Origin: Aestuariivivens marinum
GTDB lineage: Bacteria > Bacteroidota > Bacteroidia > Flavobacteriales > Flavobacteriaceae
Direction: 5' to 3'
Assembly: GCF_022662175.1 (NCBI RefSeq)
Contig: NZ_JAKMCR010000002.1
Span: 372,001-436,000 of the forward strand
DNA length: 64,000 nt
A program made the translations under genes and the position numbers. Under the pieces are notes generated by a model that did not search any database, was not told the DNA's origin, and worked only from the letters and a program-made list of their open reading frames with translations. Numbering within the stretch: the stretch's first letter is position 1; each line of letters begins with the position of its first letter. Below are positions 1-9,790 of this stretch, piece after piece.

Positions 1-1
1 A

Positions 2-2185
2 CCTTTTGTTATCATTCCTATTTATATTGAATACACGCCTACCCCTATAGAACATCTGGTTTTTAATGAACCTATAACAACTGAAGAAACTATTGAAACC
101 CCAGTTTCTTTATGGTATTATTTAGGCATTATCTATTTAATTGGCTTTAGTTTTTTTGCCTTACGGTTTTGCATTCAATTGGTATCCTTACTTTGGTTGA
201 TTGTTAATAACAAGAAACACAAACAACACGGATATACCTTAATTGAAACCACCAATAACACGCCTCCATTTTCATTTTTTAGGTGGATGGTCTATAACCC
301 CAAGCAATTTAACAGTAAAGAACTAAAGCATATTATTTCGCACGAACGTGTACACGTCAAGCAATATCATACGTTAGACATTATTATATCACAATTGGCA
401 TCCATTACCTTTTGGTTTAATCCCATAAGCTGGTTTTACAAAAAGGATTTACAGCAGAACCTTGAGTTTATTGCAGATTATAAAGCGTTGAATAACACGT
501 TTTGCACAAAAAGCTATCAGGAATTACTACTAAAAACCAGTGTTCCCGATTTTAAAATGGCACTGACCAATAATTTTTATTCATCATTAATCAAAAAACG
601 AATCGTTATGTTACACAAATCAAAATCAAAAAAACAAAATCTGTTTAAGTATGCCTTCGTACTTCCCTTTTTAGCCCTGTTTTTAATGAGCTTTAATATT
701 GAAGAGGTTTATGTTGCTCAGGCTTTGGGAAAAGACACAAATATTAAGAAGGAAAAACTGTTGAATAACATAGACCTAAAAGAAATTAACCCTGCAAACA
801 CTTATAATACTTCCCAAATACCAACATCAAAAGATATTACAATTATTTTCAACAAAGACTTAACTGACAGCGACCTTCAAATCATTAAAAAAGATCTGTA
901 TAATGAAGATATCATATTTACCTATACAAATGTTAAGCGTAATAGCAAAGGAGAAATTTTAAGTATTTTAACCAAATTTGAAACTAAAGGAGGAGGGTAC
1001 GTTTCAAATAATCCTAGAATTATTAAAAATGCCATTGAACCCTTTGTTTTTTATAAAAATGAATCCTCTTTTGGTGTACGTCCCTTAAACCCAAAAGTTA
1101 AAGAAATACAAGATAAAATTAACCTAACGCCATTTAGCGTTACAATTACTAAGGATTTTACAAACCAAGACTTAGAAGATGCCATTGCAAAAGCTAAAGC
1201 ACATGGTACAATGCTTAATTTTAGTGAAATTAAACGAAACACCAAAAATGAAATTATAGCTATCCATGCAAAATTCAAGAATGATAATGGTGCTGGTTCG
1301 ATAACCCTTAACGCATTAAATCCAATAAACCCCTTTGCTTATAATCAAGATAACTCTGGATTCGGATTTGGAAAACCAAGAGATTCTAGCACTAAAACAA
1401 AAACCTATTCGTATACTATCAAAGCTGACACTTTGAACTTTACACGAGGAAGTAATATGAAATCATCAGATTCTCTTAACTTTTACACATACAATATCTC
1501 TAACGATACGATAATTATAAAAGGGTTAAGTACAATCCAAGGAAAAGAACCGCTTTATATTATAGATAGTGTTGAGGTTGGCCCTGAACGCATAAAAAGT
1601 ATACTTCCAAATAGAATACAGTCTGTTACCGTTTTAAAAGATGCTGCATCAGTCTCTATTTATGGTGAAAAAGCTAAAAATGGCGTAGTCATAATTACAA
1701 CAAAAAAAGATTGGGAAACCAAGTTTATTGTTGGCAAACCTTTTAATTCTGAAAATAATCAAGAAGAGTTTGTTATTACTGGTACTGTTATCAATACAAA
1801 AGGCTTGGGTTTACCTGGCACCGAGATTGAAATTAAAGGAAGGGATGAAGGAGCAGTGTCTGATTTTGATGGCAACTATTCAATAAAAGTCACTAAAGGA
1901 GATGTCCTTATTTTTAGTTATAAAGGAATGGCTACAAAAGCGGTCACAATTAATAATGACAATAAAGTAAATGTTATATTAGAAAAAAATAACACAACAA
2001 TTTTTGAAGAATTTCGAAAAGCGCTTTTTATTATAGATGGCAAAGAAGAAACCTACACAGGGCTTGAAAATTTAGATCCAAACACCATTGAATCCATAAC
2101 TGTGCTTAAAAACAAAGCTGCAATAGAAAAATACGGTGACAAAGGAAAAAACGGGGTTATAATAATCACGACAAAAAAAGACTAG
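2..2185 (+). CDS. BlaR1-like M56 peptidase with plug and carboxypeptidase-regulatory-like domains (5' partial)
   Basis: The reading frame is open to the left edge, so the N-terminus lies outside the window; the first ATG/TTG inside is not the real start. A transmembrane segment near nt 122-210 is followed by the M56 zinc motif HERVH (nt 341-355), then another hydrophobic segment (nt 650-700). The large outer part contains two repeats related to the end of a TonB-receptor plug (GEKAKNGVVIITTKK and GDKGKNGVIIITTKK). Between them is a carboxypeptidase-regulatory-like fold (VINTKGLGLPGTEIEI, VSDFDGNYSI). In BlaR1/MecR1 relatives the membrane protease senses an outside signal and relieves a BlaI-type repressor. 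A BlaI partner would be expected just upstream, but this is not visible. The signal is unknown. Family call is firm; function is inference. Confidence 0.85.
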   Translation, partial: PFVIIPIYIEYTPTPIEHLVFNEPITTEETIETPVSLWYYLGIIYLIGFSFFALRFCIQLVSLLWLIVNNKKHKQHGYTLIETTNNTPPFSFFRWMVYNPKQFNSKELKHIISHERVHVKQYHTLDIIISQLASITFWFNPISWFYKKDLQQNLEFIADYKALNNTFCTKSYQELLLKTSVPDFKMALTNNFYSSLIKKRIVMLHKSKSKKQNLFKYAFVLPFLALFLMSFNIEEVYVAQALGKDTNIKKEKLLNNIDLKEINPANTYNTSQIPTSKDITIIFNKDLTDSDLQIIKKDLYNEDIIFTYTNVKRNSKGEILSILTKFETKGGGYVSNNPRIIKNAIEPFVFYKNESSFGVRPLNPKVKEIQDKINLTPFSVTITKDFTNQDLEDAIAKAKAHGTMLNFSEIKRNTKNEIIAIHAKFKNDNGAGSITLNALNPINPFAYNQDNSGFGFGKPRDSSTKTKTYSYTIKADTLNFTRGSNMKSSDSLNFYTYNISNDTIIIKGLSTIQGKEPLYIIDSVEVGPERIKSILPNRIQSVTVLKDAASVSIYGEKAKNGVVIITTKKDWETKFIVGKPFNSENNQEEFVITGTVINTKGLGLPGTEIEIKGRDEGAVSDFDGNYSIKVTKGDVLIFSYKGMATKAVTINNDNKVNVILEKNNTTIFEEFRKALFIIDGKEETYTGLENLDPNTIESITVLKNKAAIEKYGDKGKNGVIIITTKKD

Positions 2186-2210
2186 CTCAAACCTAGATTT
2201 AATTCAATTA

Positions 2211-2238
2211 AGACACTCTGAAATGAGTGTCTTTTTTT
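2211..2238 (+). terminator. Rho-independent terminator after the M56 peptidase gene
   Basis: An 8-bp stem AGACACTC / GAGTGTCT with a 6-nt loop is followed by a run of T, 25 bases past the stop codon. Confidence 0.85.
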
Positions 2239-2239
2239 A

Positions 2240-2686
2240 TACTCAAAAGTTTCACAAAAAGATGAAATCTAAAAAAACCCACCGGTTTTAAACAAAACTG
2301 GTCTAGGTTAAAAAATTTAGTGTTAAAAATCCCCTACAATTATTTCAATTTATAATAATATTAAATAAATATATTACATATAAAAACTTAATCGTAGATA
2401 TAAAGTTCTATATTGTAATTTATTGCATTTTTTTACTTACATATTTGTATTTAAATCCATGAATTTCCATTAAAACCTTTGGAACTAGGGTGCTTTTACA
2501 TATATATTGAAAACTCAATTGCAAAACAAAGTATATTTTATTAACCCTAAACTCGAAAATTATGATAACACTTGCTGAAATAATAATCGATTTAATTCTA
2601 TCGATTATTGTCTAAAAAACCAAAAAGTAAAGCTTAGTCTAGAATAAGTTTTACTATTTTTACCTTGATTAAGAATGGTTTGATAA
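2240..2686. other. AT-rich gene-poor stretch
   Basis: No convincing gene is visible. A 17-codon ATG reading frame (2562-2615) encodes a hydrophobic peptide. It overlaps a small dyad, AATCGAT / ATCGATT, near 2584-2605. Neither has supporting context. The region probably holds the promoter of the small gene that follows. Confidence 0.4.
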
Positions 2687-2839
2687 ATGAAAAAGCAGGT
2701 TTTTAAAGTTTTAGCAAAGGTTAATAAAGCAATACTTCCTAGTTATTCAAAAAAGAATTTAGATTTAGCAAAAGCCAGTAAGTTCCAATTGGTAATTATT
2801 GGCTGGCGATGGTATGTTACCCGAAACGCTATAGATTAA
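2687..2839 (+). CDS. Conserved 50-residue flavobacterial protein (often labelled SsrA-binding protein)
   Basis: A short frame of 50 codons starts MKKQVFKVLAKVNKAILPSY and ends GWRWYVTRNAID. It is basic, has no signal peptide and no membrane segment. Near-identical tiny proteins are common in Flavobacteriaceae. Databases often call them SsrA-binding protein, although they are one third the length of SmpB and I see no SmpB core, so that name is doubtful. It converges with manA, with only 10 bases between the stop codons. Recognition is from memory of the family; function unknown. Confidence 0.7.
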   Translation: MKKQVFKVLAKVNKAILPSYSKKNLDLAKASKFQLVIIGWRWYVTRNAID

Positions 2840-2849
2840 GTACATGCCT

Positions 2850-4058
2850 TTATGGCGTTGTCGCTTTATATAGTTTAGCCGATGGCGTCAATGCCCTTAT
2901 TCCATAGTCACAATTGGCTTCTAAGAAGACCGATTCTCCTTTAGACAACATTGATATCTTATCGGCTTCAGAAACTTCTACTTTACCGTCAATAACTATT
3001 AAAATCTGGGCAGACTTTGCCTTTGACTGGTAATTTTTAGAATCAAGCACTACTATTTTGCTCAATTCAAAATCTGGTGCGGGCGTTTTGTACACGCGTT
3101 CCATCCCGTCGGTTTGCAGCTCACCTACCATCACATTTGGAATGGTCGCTTCAAAAGCTACATGCTTAAGCAATTCAGGCACGTCAACATGCTTAGGAGT
3201 TAATCCTCCTCGCAATACATTATCGGAATTCGCCATAAGCTCCATATTCTGCCCCTCTAAGTAGGCATGAGGAATGCCCGCATCCTGAAAAACAGCTTCC
3301 CCAGAGTTTACCTTCACGATATTAAAAAAGTAAATGGAGTAAATCCCTTTATCAAAATTCGTTTTATCTTCAGCAGCATCAACAGCTTTGGCAGCCCAAT
3401 AATCCGGGCTTGATTTTTCTAGTGTTCCAGACTGGTATAACGGCAGAATACGTTTCGTTAAAGGCCTTAGTACAGCATTGCATTCATCAGTTGTTTGTTC
3501 CATAACATTTTTGTACAAGCCCAAGTAACCTTCATTAGCAAAAACAGGCAATAAATAGTTAAACTCTGGAACATCTTGCAGTATTTTAATTAGCTTATCT
3601 CTAGTCAAAAAACCATGAAGCAACCAAAATTCACTTAACGCAACCATAATCTCAGGTTTATGGTTATCATCCTTATAATTTCTATGGCTTGCCGTAATGG
3701 GAATGCCTAATTCATTTTCGGTCTTAAAGCCTTTTTCGGCTTCTTTTTTAGTGGGATGTACTTGTATGGACAACATGTCATGAACATCTAGAACCTTAAA
3801 CAGAAAAGGTAATCTTCCAAAAGTTTTGGCCACATCAGTTCCCAAAGCAGCACTAAGATTAGAATTTAAAAATTCATTTAATGGTAATCGTTCTCCAGAT
3901 GATGTTTCAATCACAGAAGGGGCATTGTCATGGGCCCCTAACCAATATTCGGCATATGTTTTATTATCTGGGGTCATTCCCAAAAGGTTTGGAATAAAGG
4001 TTTTGCCTCCCCAAGCATAGTATTGCAGTTTTCCCTTTAGTATATGTAATTTCGACAT
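2850..4058 (-). CDS. manA: Mannose-6-phosphate isomerase, class I
   Basis: A cytosolic zinc enzyme interconverting mannose 6-phosphate and fructose 6-phosphate, feeding GDP-mannose and cell-surface polysaccharide synthesis. Type I PMI features in order: N-terminal YYAWGGKTFIPNLL, the zinc-binding IQVHPTKKEAEKGF (Gln and His ligands), KPEIMVAL (Glu ligand) and GIPHAYLEGQNMELMANSDN with its His ligand, then a C-terminal cupin-like half. At 402 residues it is full length. The ATG start gives the usual short N-terminus. It is apparently monocistronic and faces the small gene to its left. Confidence 0.93.
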   Translation of the reverse strand: MSKLHILKGKLQYYAWGGKTFIPNLLGMTPDNKTYAEYWLGAHDNAPSVIETSSGERLPLNEFLNSNLSAALGTDVAKTFGRLPFLFKVLDVHDMLSIQVHPTKKEAEKGFKTENELGIPITASHRNYKDDNHKPEIMVALSEFWLLHGFLTRDKLIKILQDVPEFNYLLPVFANEGYLGLYKNVMEQTTDECNAVLRPLTKRILPLYQSGTLEKSSPDYWAAKAVDAAEDKTNFDKGIYSIYFFNIVKVNSGEAVFQDAGIPHAYLEGQNMELMANSDNVLRGGLTPKHVDVPELLKHVAFEATIPNVMVGELQTDGMERVYKTPAPDFELSKIVVLDSKNYQSKAKSAQILIVIDGKVEVSEADKISMLSKGESVFLEANCDYGIRALTPSAKLYKATTP

Positions 4059-4154
4059 TTTATCTTAATACAATTTTAAGCAGCTAATATTAGCCTACAA
4101 ATTTAAGTTAAACCTAACTAATATTGGGCTATTATTTAATTTTACCAAAGGGTT

Positions 4155-4196
4155 AAAGCCATAATACTTTTTTGGTTTTAATTGCATTATGGCTTT
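4155..4196. repeat. 11-bp inverted repeat downstream of the copper operon
   Basis: AAAGCCATAAT and ATTATGGCTTT pair perfectly around a 20-nt loop between manA and the last gene of the leftward metal operon. There is no strong T-run on either strand, so it may be a weak terminator or an mRNA 3' stabiliser. Confidence 0.4.
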
Positions 4197-4333
4197 TAAT
4201 TCTATCCTAGATCCTAAACCCTCTTTTTTATTGGCATAACCGAGAGGATATAAGCATTTATTATTGAATTACTTATGAAAGGTTTATAAATAATGTCAAA
4301 GAGAAGGATGTTTAGCCTCGGTTATCTTAAAAA

Positions 4334-4774
4334 TTAATGTTCGTGAATGGAAGAGTCCGTTTCTTTATTCTCACCTGTTTGATTCATTAACATAGTATGG
4401 TCATATTGACAACATCCCGGTAAATTGTTATAAGCCTCTTCGCTTCCTAATACTTTTTCGGTATCGTAACCCGAAGCTGCAATTGCATTATGAACAGCCA
4501 TTTCATCTGTTTTTGAACCATCAAAAGACACATCAATTTTCTTTTTGTTTTTATCCCAATTGGCAGTTGCAACACCTTCAACACTATTTGCAGCTTTTTC
4601 AATGGTCCTTTTACACATACCACAATTACCTCTTACGCCAAAAGACAACTCTGTCATTGCGATTTCTTTTGAAACTTCAGTAGTTGTAGTATCTACTTCT
4701 TTTTTTGATTCGTTTTTACAACTTGTAAAAACCATAGTTACTATTACAGCTGCACTTAGAATGACTCTTTTCAT
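4334..4774 (-). CDS. Heavy-metal-associated (HMA) domain lipoprotein
   Basis: 146 residues. The N-terminal signal peptide ends in a lipobox-like FTSC (Cys 19-20 region), so the mature protein is probably membrane-anchored in the periplasm. The HMA fold follows with the metal-binding GNCGMC motif around residues 50-55. The C-terminus has extra Cys and His (PGCCQYDH, SSIHEH). It is the last gene of the efflux operon, 31 bases after cusB. Likely role: a periplasmic Cu(I)/Ag(I) chaperone handing metal to the Cus pump. The role is inferred from domain and neighbours. Confidence 0.85.
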   Translation of the reverse strand: MKRVILSAAVIVTMVFTSCKNESKKEVDTTTTEVSKEIAMTELSFGVRGNCGMCKRTIEKAANSVEGVATANWDKNKKKIDVSFDGSKTDEMAVHNAIAASGYDTEKVLGSEEAYNNLPGCCQYDHTMLMNQTGENKETDSSIHEH

Positions 4775-4805
4775 TGTTTAAAATTTAATTATTATTTGTG
4801 TTAAT

Positions 4806-6572
4806 TTATTCTATTACTTGTTTTACTTCTCCACAGGTAAGCATGGCGTCTCCAAAATAGGGATTGAACACCTTTTCCTCCTTGCTCATCCAATAGCCAC
4901 CCTTGTTGTTGTCTGCCATGGGGCAAAATTCAACAAATACCTTTTCGTTAATCCCAAATAACTGTACGGCTCTTATTAAATGCAGGGATAACGCTTTAAA
5001 GCTGGCTCTTTGCTCTTCAATATCTTCTGAATTTGAAATTAATGTTGCCAAAGACTCAATTTCCTTTTCCAGTTCTTCCCAATGGTCCTGTGCCTTGCCC
5101 TTTATTTCAATATCTATTTTTGATAAACTGGTTAATAGTTTTTTTGAATCTTCCATAGCATTACTGCCCTGCCCCTTGACCAGATTACTTTTTAAATCGA
5201 TATAATTATCATAAACCTGTTTTAGATAGTTCTGGAATTTCTTTGAAACTTCCAACCTTTCTGTATTACTGGTATATCCATCACCATTTTTAGATCTGTT
5301 GTTTCCTGTGCTTAAATGCTCTTCATGGCCGATGACCACCTTCCCGGTACCATCATTCATCATAGATTTTTTACCTTGCAACTGTGCAGCTGCATCAACA
5401 GTAAACGTACCATTGGTGACTATTTCATTTCCAGCAAACAAACCTTCTAACACCTCATAGCTATCTCCTATTTTGTTTCCTAAAGACACTTCTTTCATTT
5501 CAAAAATGGGTGCATTGGGATTTGTTTTGAGATACACAACAGAACGTTCGCCTGTCCAAAGAATTGCTGAAGACGGAATGACCAACACTTCATTTGAGGT
5601 GTTTTTAGCCCCTTCAATTTTAGCAGATACGAACATGCCTGGTTTAAAAACACCATCCTTATTATTTAAAACCACCCGTAGATTTACCGTTCTCGTTTTG
5701 GTATTTAAAACTGGGTCTATAAAGTTAACCGTTCCTTTAAATGATGCGTTGGGATAGGCATTTGTGTATATGACAACGCCCTGCCCTTTTTTAAAAAGAT
5801 CTATTTGATTTTCATACACGTCAAAATTTGCCCAAACGGTATTTAAGTTTGCGATTTTAAATAAGGCTTGACCCTGTTTAATATAATCGCCTTGCTCAAC
5901 CAATTTTTCGATAACTGTTCCAGAAACCGTGGCATATACAGGAAAATTTTCCAATACTTTGCCTGAACTTTCAACTTGGTTGATTTGATTTTCAGATAGT
6001 TTCCAAAGCTTCAACTTATTTCGAACTGCTTTATACAATTCAGGTTGCGTTTCCTTTAAAGATGCTGTTGTTAGTAACTCTTGTTGGGCGGCATACAATT
6101 CGGGAGAATAAATGGTCGCCAACAACTGGCCCTTACGTACTTCTTCGCCAGTAAAACTGATGTTTAAACCTTCTATTCTACCAGAAAAATAACTAACCTG
6201 TACTGCATTGGTTTCTTCATTCTCCACTATTTTACCTGATAATTTTAAGGCTTTATTACCTGTAGTATCCTCCATGTCAACAACAGTAGTTTGTATGTTG
6301 GCTAACGCCAAAGCATTTGGCGTTAACTTAAACTGGTCTGCGGTCAAACCATCTGCAGTCACTTCGGCAGGAATTAAATCCATCCCACAAATAGGGCAAT
6401 CGCCAGGTTCTGGTTGCATAATTTGAGGATGCATTGAGCAGGTCCACAAATGTTTAGATCCTGCAACTTCGTTAGTATCTTGGTTTTCTTGATTAGATGA
6501 GCCGCCAAAAAGCAACCACCCCAAAAACAAGCCAAACAGTAATATACCTGAATAGATAATATATTTTTTCAT
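4806..6572 (-). CDS. cusB: Efflux RND periplasmic adaptor (CusB-type) with heavy-metal-binding and DUF3347 domains
   Basis: Start set at the ATG giving MKKYIIYSGILLFGLFLGW (588 residues), two bases past the upstream stop; an in-frame start 57 bases earlier would run into that gene. An N-terminal membrane anchor is followed by a Cys-rich heavy-metal-binding motif, CSMHPQIMQPEPGDCPICGM, near residues 45-65. Next come the barrel-sandwich, hairpin and beta-barrel parts of a membrane-fusion protein. A C-terminal DUF3347-like region ends with FCPMADNNKGGYW and DAMLTCGEV. It should link the CusA pump to the TolC-like channel and pass bound Cu(I)/Ag(I). Confidence 0.92.
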   Translation of the reverse strand: MKKYIIYSGILLFGLFLGWLLFGGSSNQENQDTNEVAGSKHLWTCSMHPQIMQPEPGDCPICGMDLIPAEVTADGLTADQFKLTPNALALANIQTTVVDMEDTTGNKALKLSGKIVENEETNAVQVSYFSGRIEGLNISFTGEEVRKGQLLATIYSPELYAAQQELLTTASLKETQPELYKAVRNKLKLWKLSENQINQVESSGKVLENFPVYATVSGTVIEKLVEQGDYIKQGQALFKIANLNTVWANFDVYENQIDLFKKGQGVVIYTNAYPNASFKGTVNFIDPVLNTKTRTVNLRVVLNNKDGVFKPGMFVSAKIEGAKNTSNEVLVIPSSAILWTGERSVVYLKTNPNAPIFEMKEVSLGNKIGDSYEVLEGLFAGNEIVTNGTFTVDAAAQLQGKKSMMNDGTGKVVIGHEEHLSTGNNRSKNGDGYTSNTERLEVSKKFQNYLKQVYDNYIDLKSNLVKGQGSNAMEDSKKLLTSLSKIDIEIKGKAQDHWEELEKEIESLATLISNSEDIEEQRASFKALSLHLIRAVQLFGINEKVFVEFCPMADNNKGGYWMSKEEKVFNPYFGDAMLTCGEVKQVIE

Positions 6573-6574
6573 TT

Positions 6575-7285
6575 TTATTTGTTTTTTCTTTTTAAAATAT
6601 TTCTTATTGTTGGTGATGATGTATACCATAGTAAAAAGCCACTTAAAACTGTTATTAATCCCAAAAGGGAAAAAGCTCTTAAAACAGTAGTATTGAAATT
6701 ATCCCTGCTTTCATAATCCATTGTGTGAGTCATCCATAAAAAGTCAAACCAACGCCATCTACGATGTTTTACAGTTTGAAATTGACCATCCGCAACTGAA
6801 ACATAGGCTTTTAAAACATCATCTGTTTTATATGAAATGACGTAAGCCGGCAATAATCGTTCACGATATTCGTGATGCTTATCCACTGCTTCTATTTTTT
6901 CTACAGAAGTTACTTCCAAATTGTTTTTCAAATAACTTTGTGCAACATAAAGAGCCTCTTCTTCTGTAATGCCAGATTTAGGATTTCCATTTAATGCATT
7001 AAATAACCACTTTTGGTTTATCCAGTAGTAAGGTGTGTTATTTATGTCTCTTAAATCAATAGTTTGAATACCATTGTCTATATTAAGTTGAGAGGGATTA
7101 ATTAGATTTTTAAATGCTTTGGGTTGACGATCTAGATTTTTATAATGGTCTCCGTGAATATCATCAATATCCGTCCAACTAAAATACAAACCACTAATTG
7201 TCCAAAACAGAAATTGGATTCCCAAAAACAAACCTAAATAGCGGTGCGTTTTTCTAATTTTTAATGCTGTGTGCCTGTTTATCAT
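6575..7285 (-). CDS. PepSY-type membrane protein
   Basis: 236 residues with a membrane helix at residues 15-38 (LGLFLGIQFLFWTISGLYFSW), a periplasmic part carrying a PepSY-like segment (ITEEEALYVAQSYL) and a second helix near residues 203-222. The basic Trp-rich HRRWRWFDFLWMTHTMDY before the last helix is typical of small PepSY-associated TM proteins. It is tightly packed between copA and cusB with 2-base gaps, so it is translated with the efflux operon. Relatives include iron-reductase-like membrane proteins; the exact role in metal handling is unknown. Confidence 0.8.
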   Translation of the reverse strand: MINRHTALKIRKTHRYLGLFLGIQFLFWTISGLYFSWTDIDDIHGDHYKNLDRQPKAFKNLINPSQLNIDNGIQTIDLRDINNTPYYWINQKWLFNALNGNPKSGITEEEALYVAQSYLKNNLEVTSVEKIEAVDKHHEYRERLLPAYVISYKTDDVLKAYVSVADGQFQTVKHRRWRWFDFLWMTHTMDYESRDNFNTTVLRAFSLLGLITVLSGFLLWYTSSPTIRNILKRKNK

Positions 7286-7287
7286 AA

Positions 7288-9789
7288 TTAAATATTGATA
7301 CTTCTTAACCTTAACGCATTTGCTATTACCGATACCGAACTAAAGCTCATGGCCAATGCAGCAATCATGGGGGATAATAATATCCCAAAAAACGGAAACA
7401 AAACACCTGCTGCAATGGGTACACCCAAGGTATTGTAAATAAGAGCAAAGAACAGATTTTGCTTAATGTTTGTCATTATAGCATTGCTTAAATAACGTGC
7501 TTTAACTATACCTTGCAAATCTCCTTTAACGAGGGTTATCATAGCACTTTCAATAGCTACATCTGTTCCTGTTCCCATAGCAATACCCACATCACTTTTT
7601 GCCAATGCCGGTGCGTCGTTAATACCATCACCAGCCATGGCCACTACTTTACCGCTTAATTGCAACTTCCCTACTTCCTTAAGTTTGTCTTCTGGCAACA
7701 TACCAGCCAGAAATTCCGCAAGATTTAATTCTGAAGCCACTGCTTGAGCAGTTTCGTGATTATCGCCTGTTAACATTACCACATCAACTCCTGTGTTTTG
7801 TAGTGCTTTAATAGCTTTTGCACTGGTTTCCTTTATTTTATCACCAATAACTACATAACCAACCACATTATTATCTATAGCAAGATAAGACACCGTTTTA
7901 CCTTGTTTTTGATAGCTTTTAGCTTCCTCTTCCATTATGGGTGTTACTAAGGCATTAGCATATTCCATCATTTTTGGGTTACCCAGTGACACTTTTTTTC
8001 TATTGATCTCGGCCATAACACCTTTTCCAGTTACTGCCCTAAAATTGTTAGATTTTAATATTTCTGCATTATGCTCTTTACCATATTTAATGGTGGCTTC
8101 CGCTAGTGGATGTTCACTGTTTGTGTTTAACGAAACGATGTGGTTAAGCACTTCATTTTTATTGAAACCATTACTAAAAGCACTTACCTTTTGAACGGTT
8201 GGCTTACCTTCGGTTATGGTTCCTGTTTTATCTATTATTAGTGTATTAACTTTATTCATTTTTTCGAGTGCTTCAGCGTTTTTAATTAACACCCCATTTT
8301 GGGCACCTTTACCCACACCAACCATTACCGACATTGGTGTTGCTAAGCCCAAAGCACAAGGGCAAGCAATTATCAAGACTGAAATAGCATTGACCAACGC
8401 ATAAACATACGCAGGGGCAGGGCCCCAAATTGACCAAACAATAAAGGTGATAACTGAAATCATCACTACTAATGGAACAAAATAACCAGATACTTTATCG
8501 GCTAAATTCTGGATTGGTGCACGACTTTTACTAGCATCATTCACCATTTGGATGATTTGGGAAAGCATGGTATTACTTCCCACTTTTTCAGCTTTCATCA
8601 AAAAGGCCTGATTGCCGTTAATTGTTCCGCTACTTACCTTGTCATCCTTTATTTTGTTTACCGGAATAGGTTCACCTGTAATCATGGATTCATCAACACT
8701 GGTTTCGCCTTCTGTTATAATGCCATCTACAGGAATTTTGTCGCCCGGTTTTACTTTTAAAATATCTCCTATTTCAATCGTATCAATGCCAACTTCCACC
8801 TCTTCACCATCAAGTATTTTAATGGCTTTATTAGGTGCTAACTTCAATAATTCCTTTACAGCCGAATTGGTTTTACTATGCGCTCGCGCTTCTAATAATT
8901 GCCCCAATAAGACCAAGGTTAAAATAACCGTAGCAGCTTCAAAATAAACATGTACCGCACCAGATTCAGTTTTAAACTGCTCGGGGAACACATTTGGAAA
9001 CAACATACCAATAACGCTAAACAACCATGCCACACCTGCACCAATACCAATAAGTGTAAACATATTCAGGTTCCACGTTTTAATACTTTTGTATGCGCGT
9101 TCAAAAAACATCCAAGTAGAATGAAATACTACCGGAATCGATAAAACCAATTGTATCCAATTCCAATATTTCTGTTCCATTATATCATACAACACATTGT
9201 TTTTGAACATTTCACTCATTGCTATCAAAAAAATGGGTAGCGTAAATGCCGTAGCCAACCAAAACTTTTTCAAAAGTTTTTTATAGGTCTTTTCTTCTGC
9301 TGAAAGGTCTGGTTGCATTGGTACTAAATCCATACCACAAATAGGACATGGCCCTGCTTCCTCTTTTACAATTTCGGGATGCATAGGACAAGTCCATTGT
9401 TCAACCGATACTTTAGATAGATTTTGTTCCTCCACCAAATCCATTCCACAAACAGGACAATCACCATGTTTATCATAGGTTTTATCGCCTTCGCAATGCA
9501 TTGGACAATAAAATATACCTGTGCCTTTTCCTTTTGATTCCTTTTCTTTTTTTGGTTCTAAATGATGGCTGTGTTCACCTTGATTATGAATACTATATCT
9601 ATCACCATCATCTTTTAAAACCTTTTGAAGGGTTTCCAAAGGAATATGCTGTTCCATTTCGATAGTCGCTTCGGCTTTCTCAAGATTAACCGATACTTTA
9701 GAAACACCTGTTACTTTTGAAAGTGTTTCTTCTACGTGACTGCGACACCCGTTACAGGTCATTCCATGTATATGATAAGTGTGTTCCAT
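7288..9789 (-). CDS. copA: Copper-translocating P1B-type ATPase (CopA)
   Basis: 833 residues. Pumps Cu(I) (or Ag(I)) out of the cytosol with ATP. An N-terminal HMA domain (GMTCNGC, residues 9-15) is followed by two Cys-rich heavy-metal-binding motifs (YCPMHCEGDKTYDKHGDCPV and WTCPMHPEIVKEEAGPCPIC). Then come the transmembrane core with the CPC metal site (IACPCALGLATP), the phosphorylation motif DKTGT, the nucleotide-binding SEHPLAEA and the hinge GDGINDAPAL. The two extra Cys-rich motifs make the N-terminus longer than in typical CopA and match the one in the adaptor next door. Part of the compact leftward operon. Confidence 0.96.
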   Translation of the reverse strand: MEHTYHIHGMTCNGCRSHVEETLSKVTGVSKVSVNLEKAEATIEMEQHIPLETLQKVLKDDGDRYSIHNQGEHSHHLEPKKEKESKGKGTGIFYCPMHCEGDKTYDKHGDCPVCGMDLVEEQNLSKVSVEQWTCPMHPEIVKEEAGPCPICGMDLVPMQPDLSAEEKTYKKLLKKFWLATAFTLPIFLIAMSEMFKNNVLYDIMEQKYWNWIQLVLSIPVVFHSTWMFFERAYKSIKTWNLNMFTLIGIGAGVAWLFSVIGMLFPNVFPEQFKTESGAVHVYFEAATVILTLVLLGQLLEARAHSKTNSAVKELLKLAPNKAIKILDGEEVEVGIDTIEIGDILKVKPGDKIPVDGIITEGETSVDESMITGEPIPVNKIKDDKVSSGTINGNQAFLMKAEKVGSNTMLSQIIQMVNDASKSRAPIQNLADKVSGYFVPLVVMISVITFIVWSIWGPAPAYVYALVNAISVLIIACPCALGLATPMSVMVGVGKGAQNGVLIKNAEALEKMNKVNTLIIDKTGTITEGKPTVQKVSAFSNGFNKNEVLNHIVSLNTNSEHPLAEATIKYGKEHNAEILKSNNFRAVTGKGVMAEINRKKVSLGNPKMMEYANALVTPIMEEEAKSYQKQGKTVSYLAIDNNVVGYVVIGDKIKETSAKAIKALQNTGVDVVMLTGDNHETAQAVASELNLAEFLAGMLPEDKLKEVGKLQLSGKVVAMAGDGINDAPALAKSDVGIAMGTGTDVAIESAMITLVKGDLQGIVKARYLSNAIMTNIKQNLFFALIYNTLGVPIAAGVLFPFFGILLSPMIAALAMSFSSVSVIANALRLRSINI

Positions 9790-9790
9790 T

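Noticed and set aside
2562-2615. 17-codon hydrophobic small protein
   Set aside because: Too short to separate from chance in AT-rich DNA; it overlaps a small dyad and has no toxin-antitoxin context.
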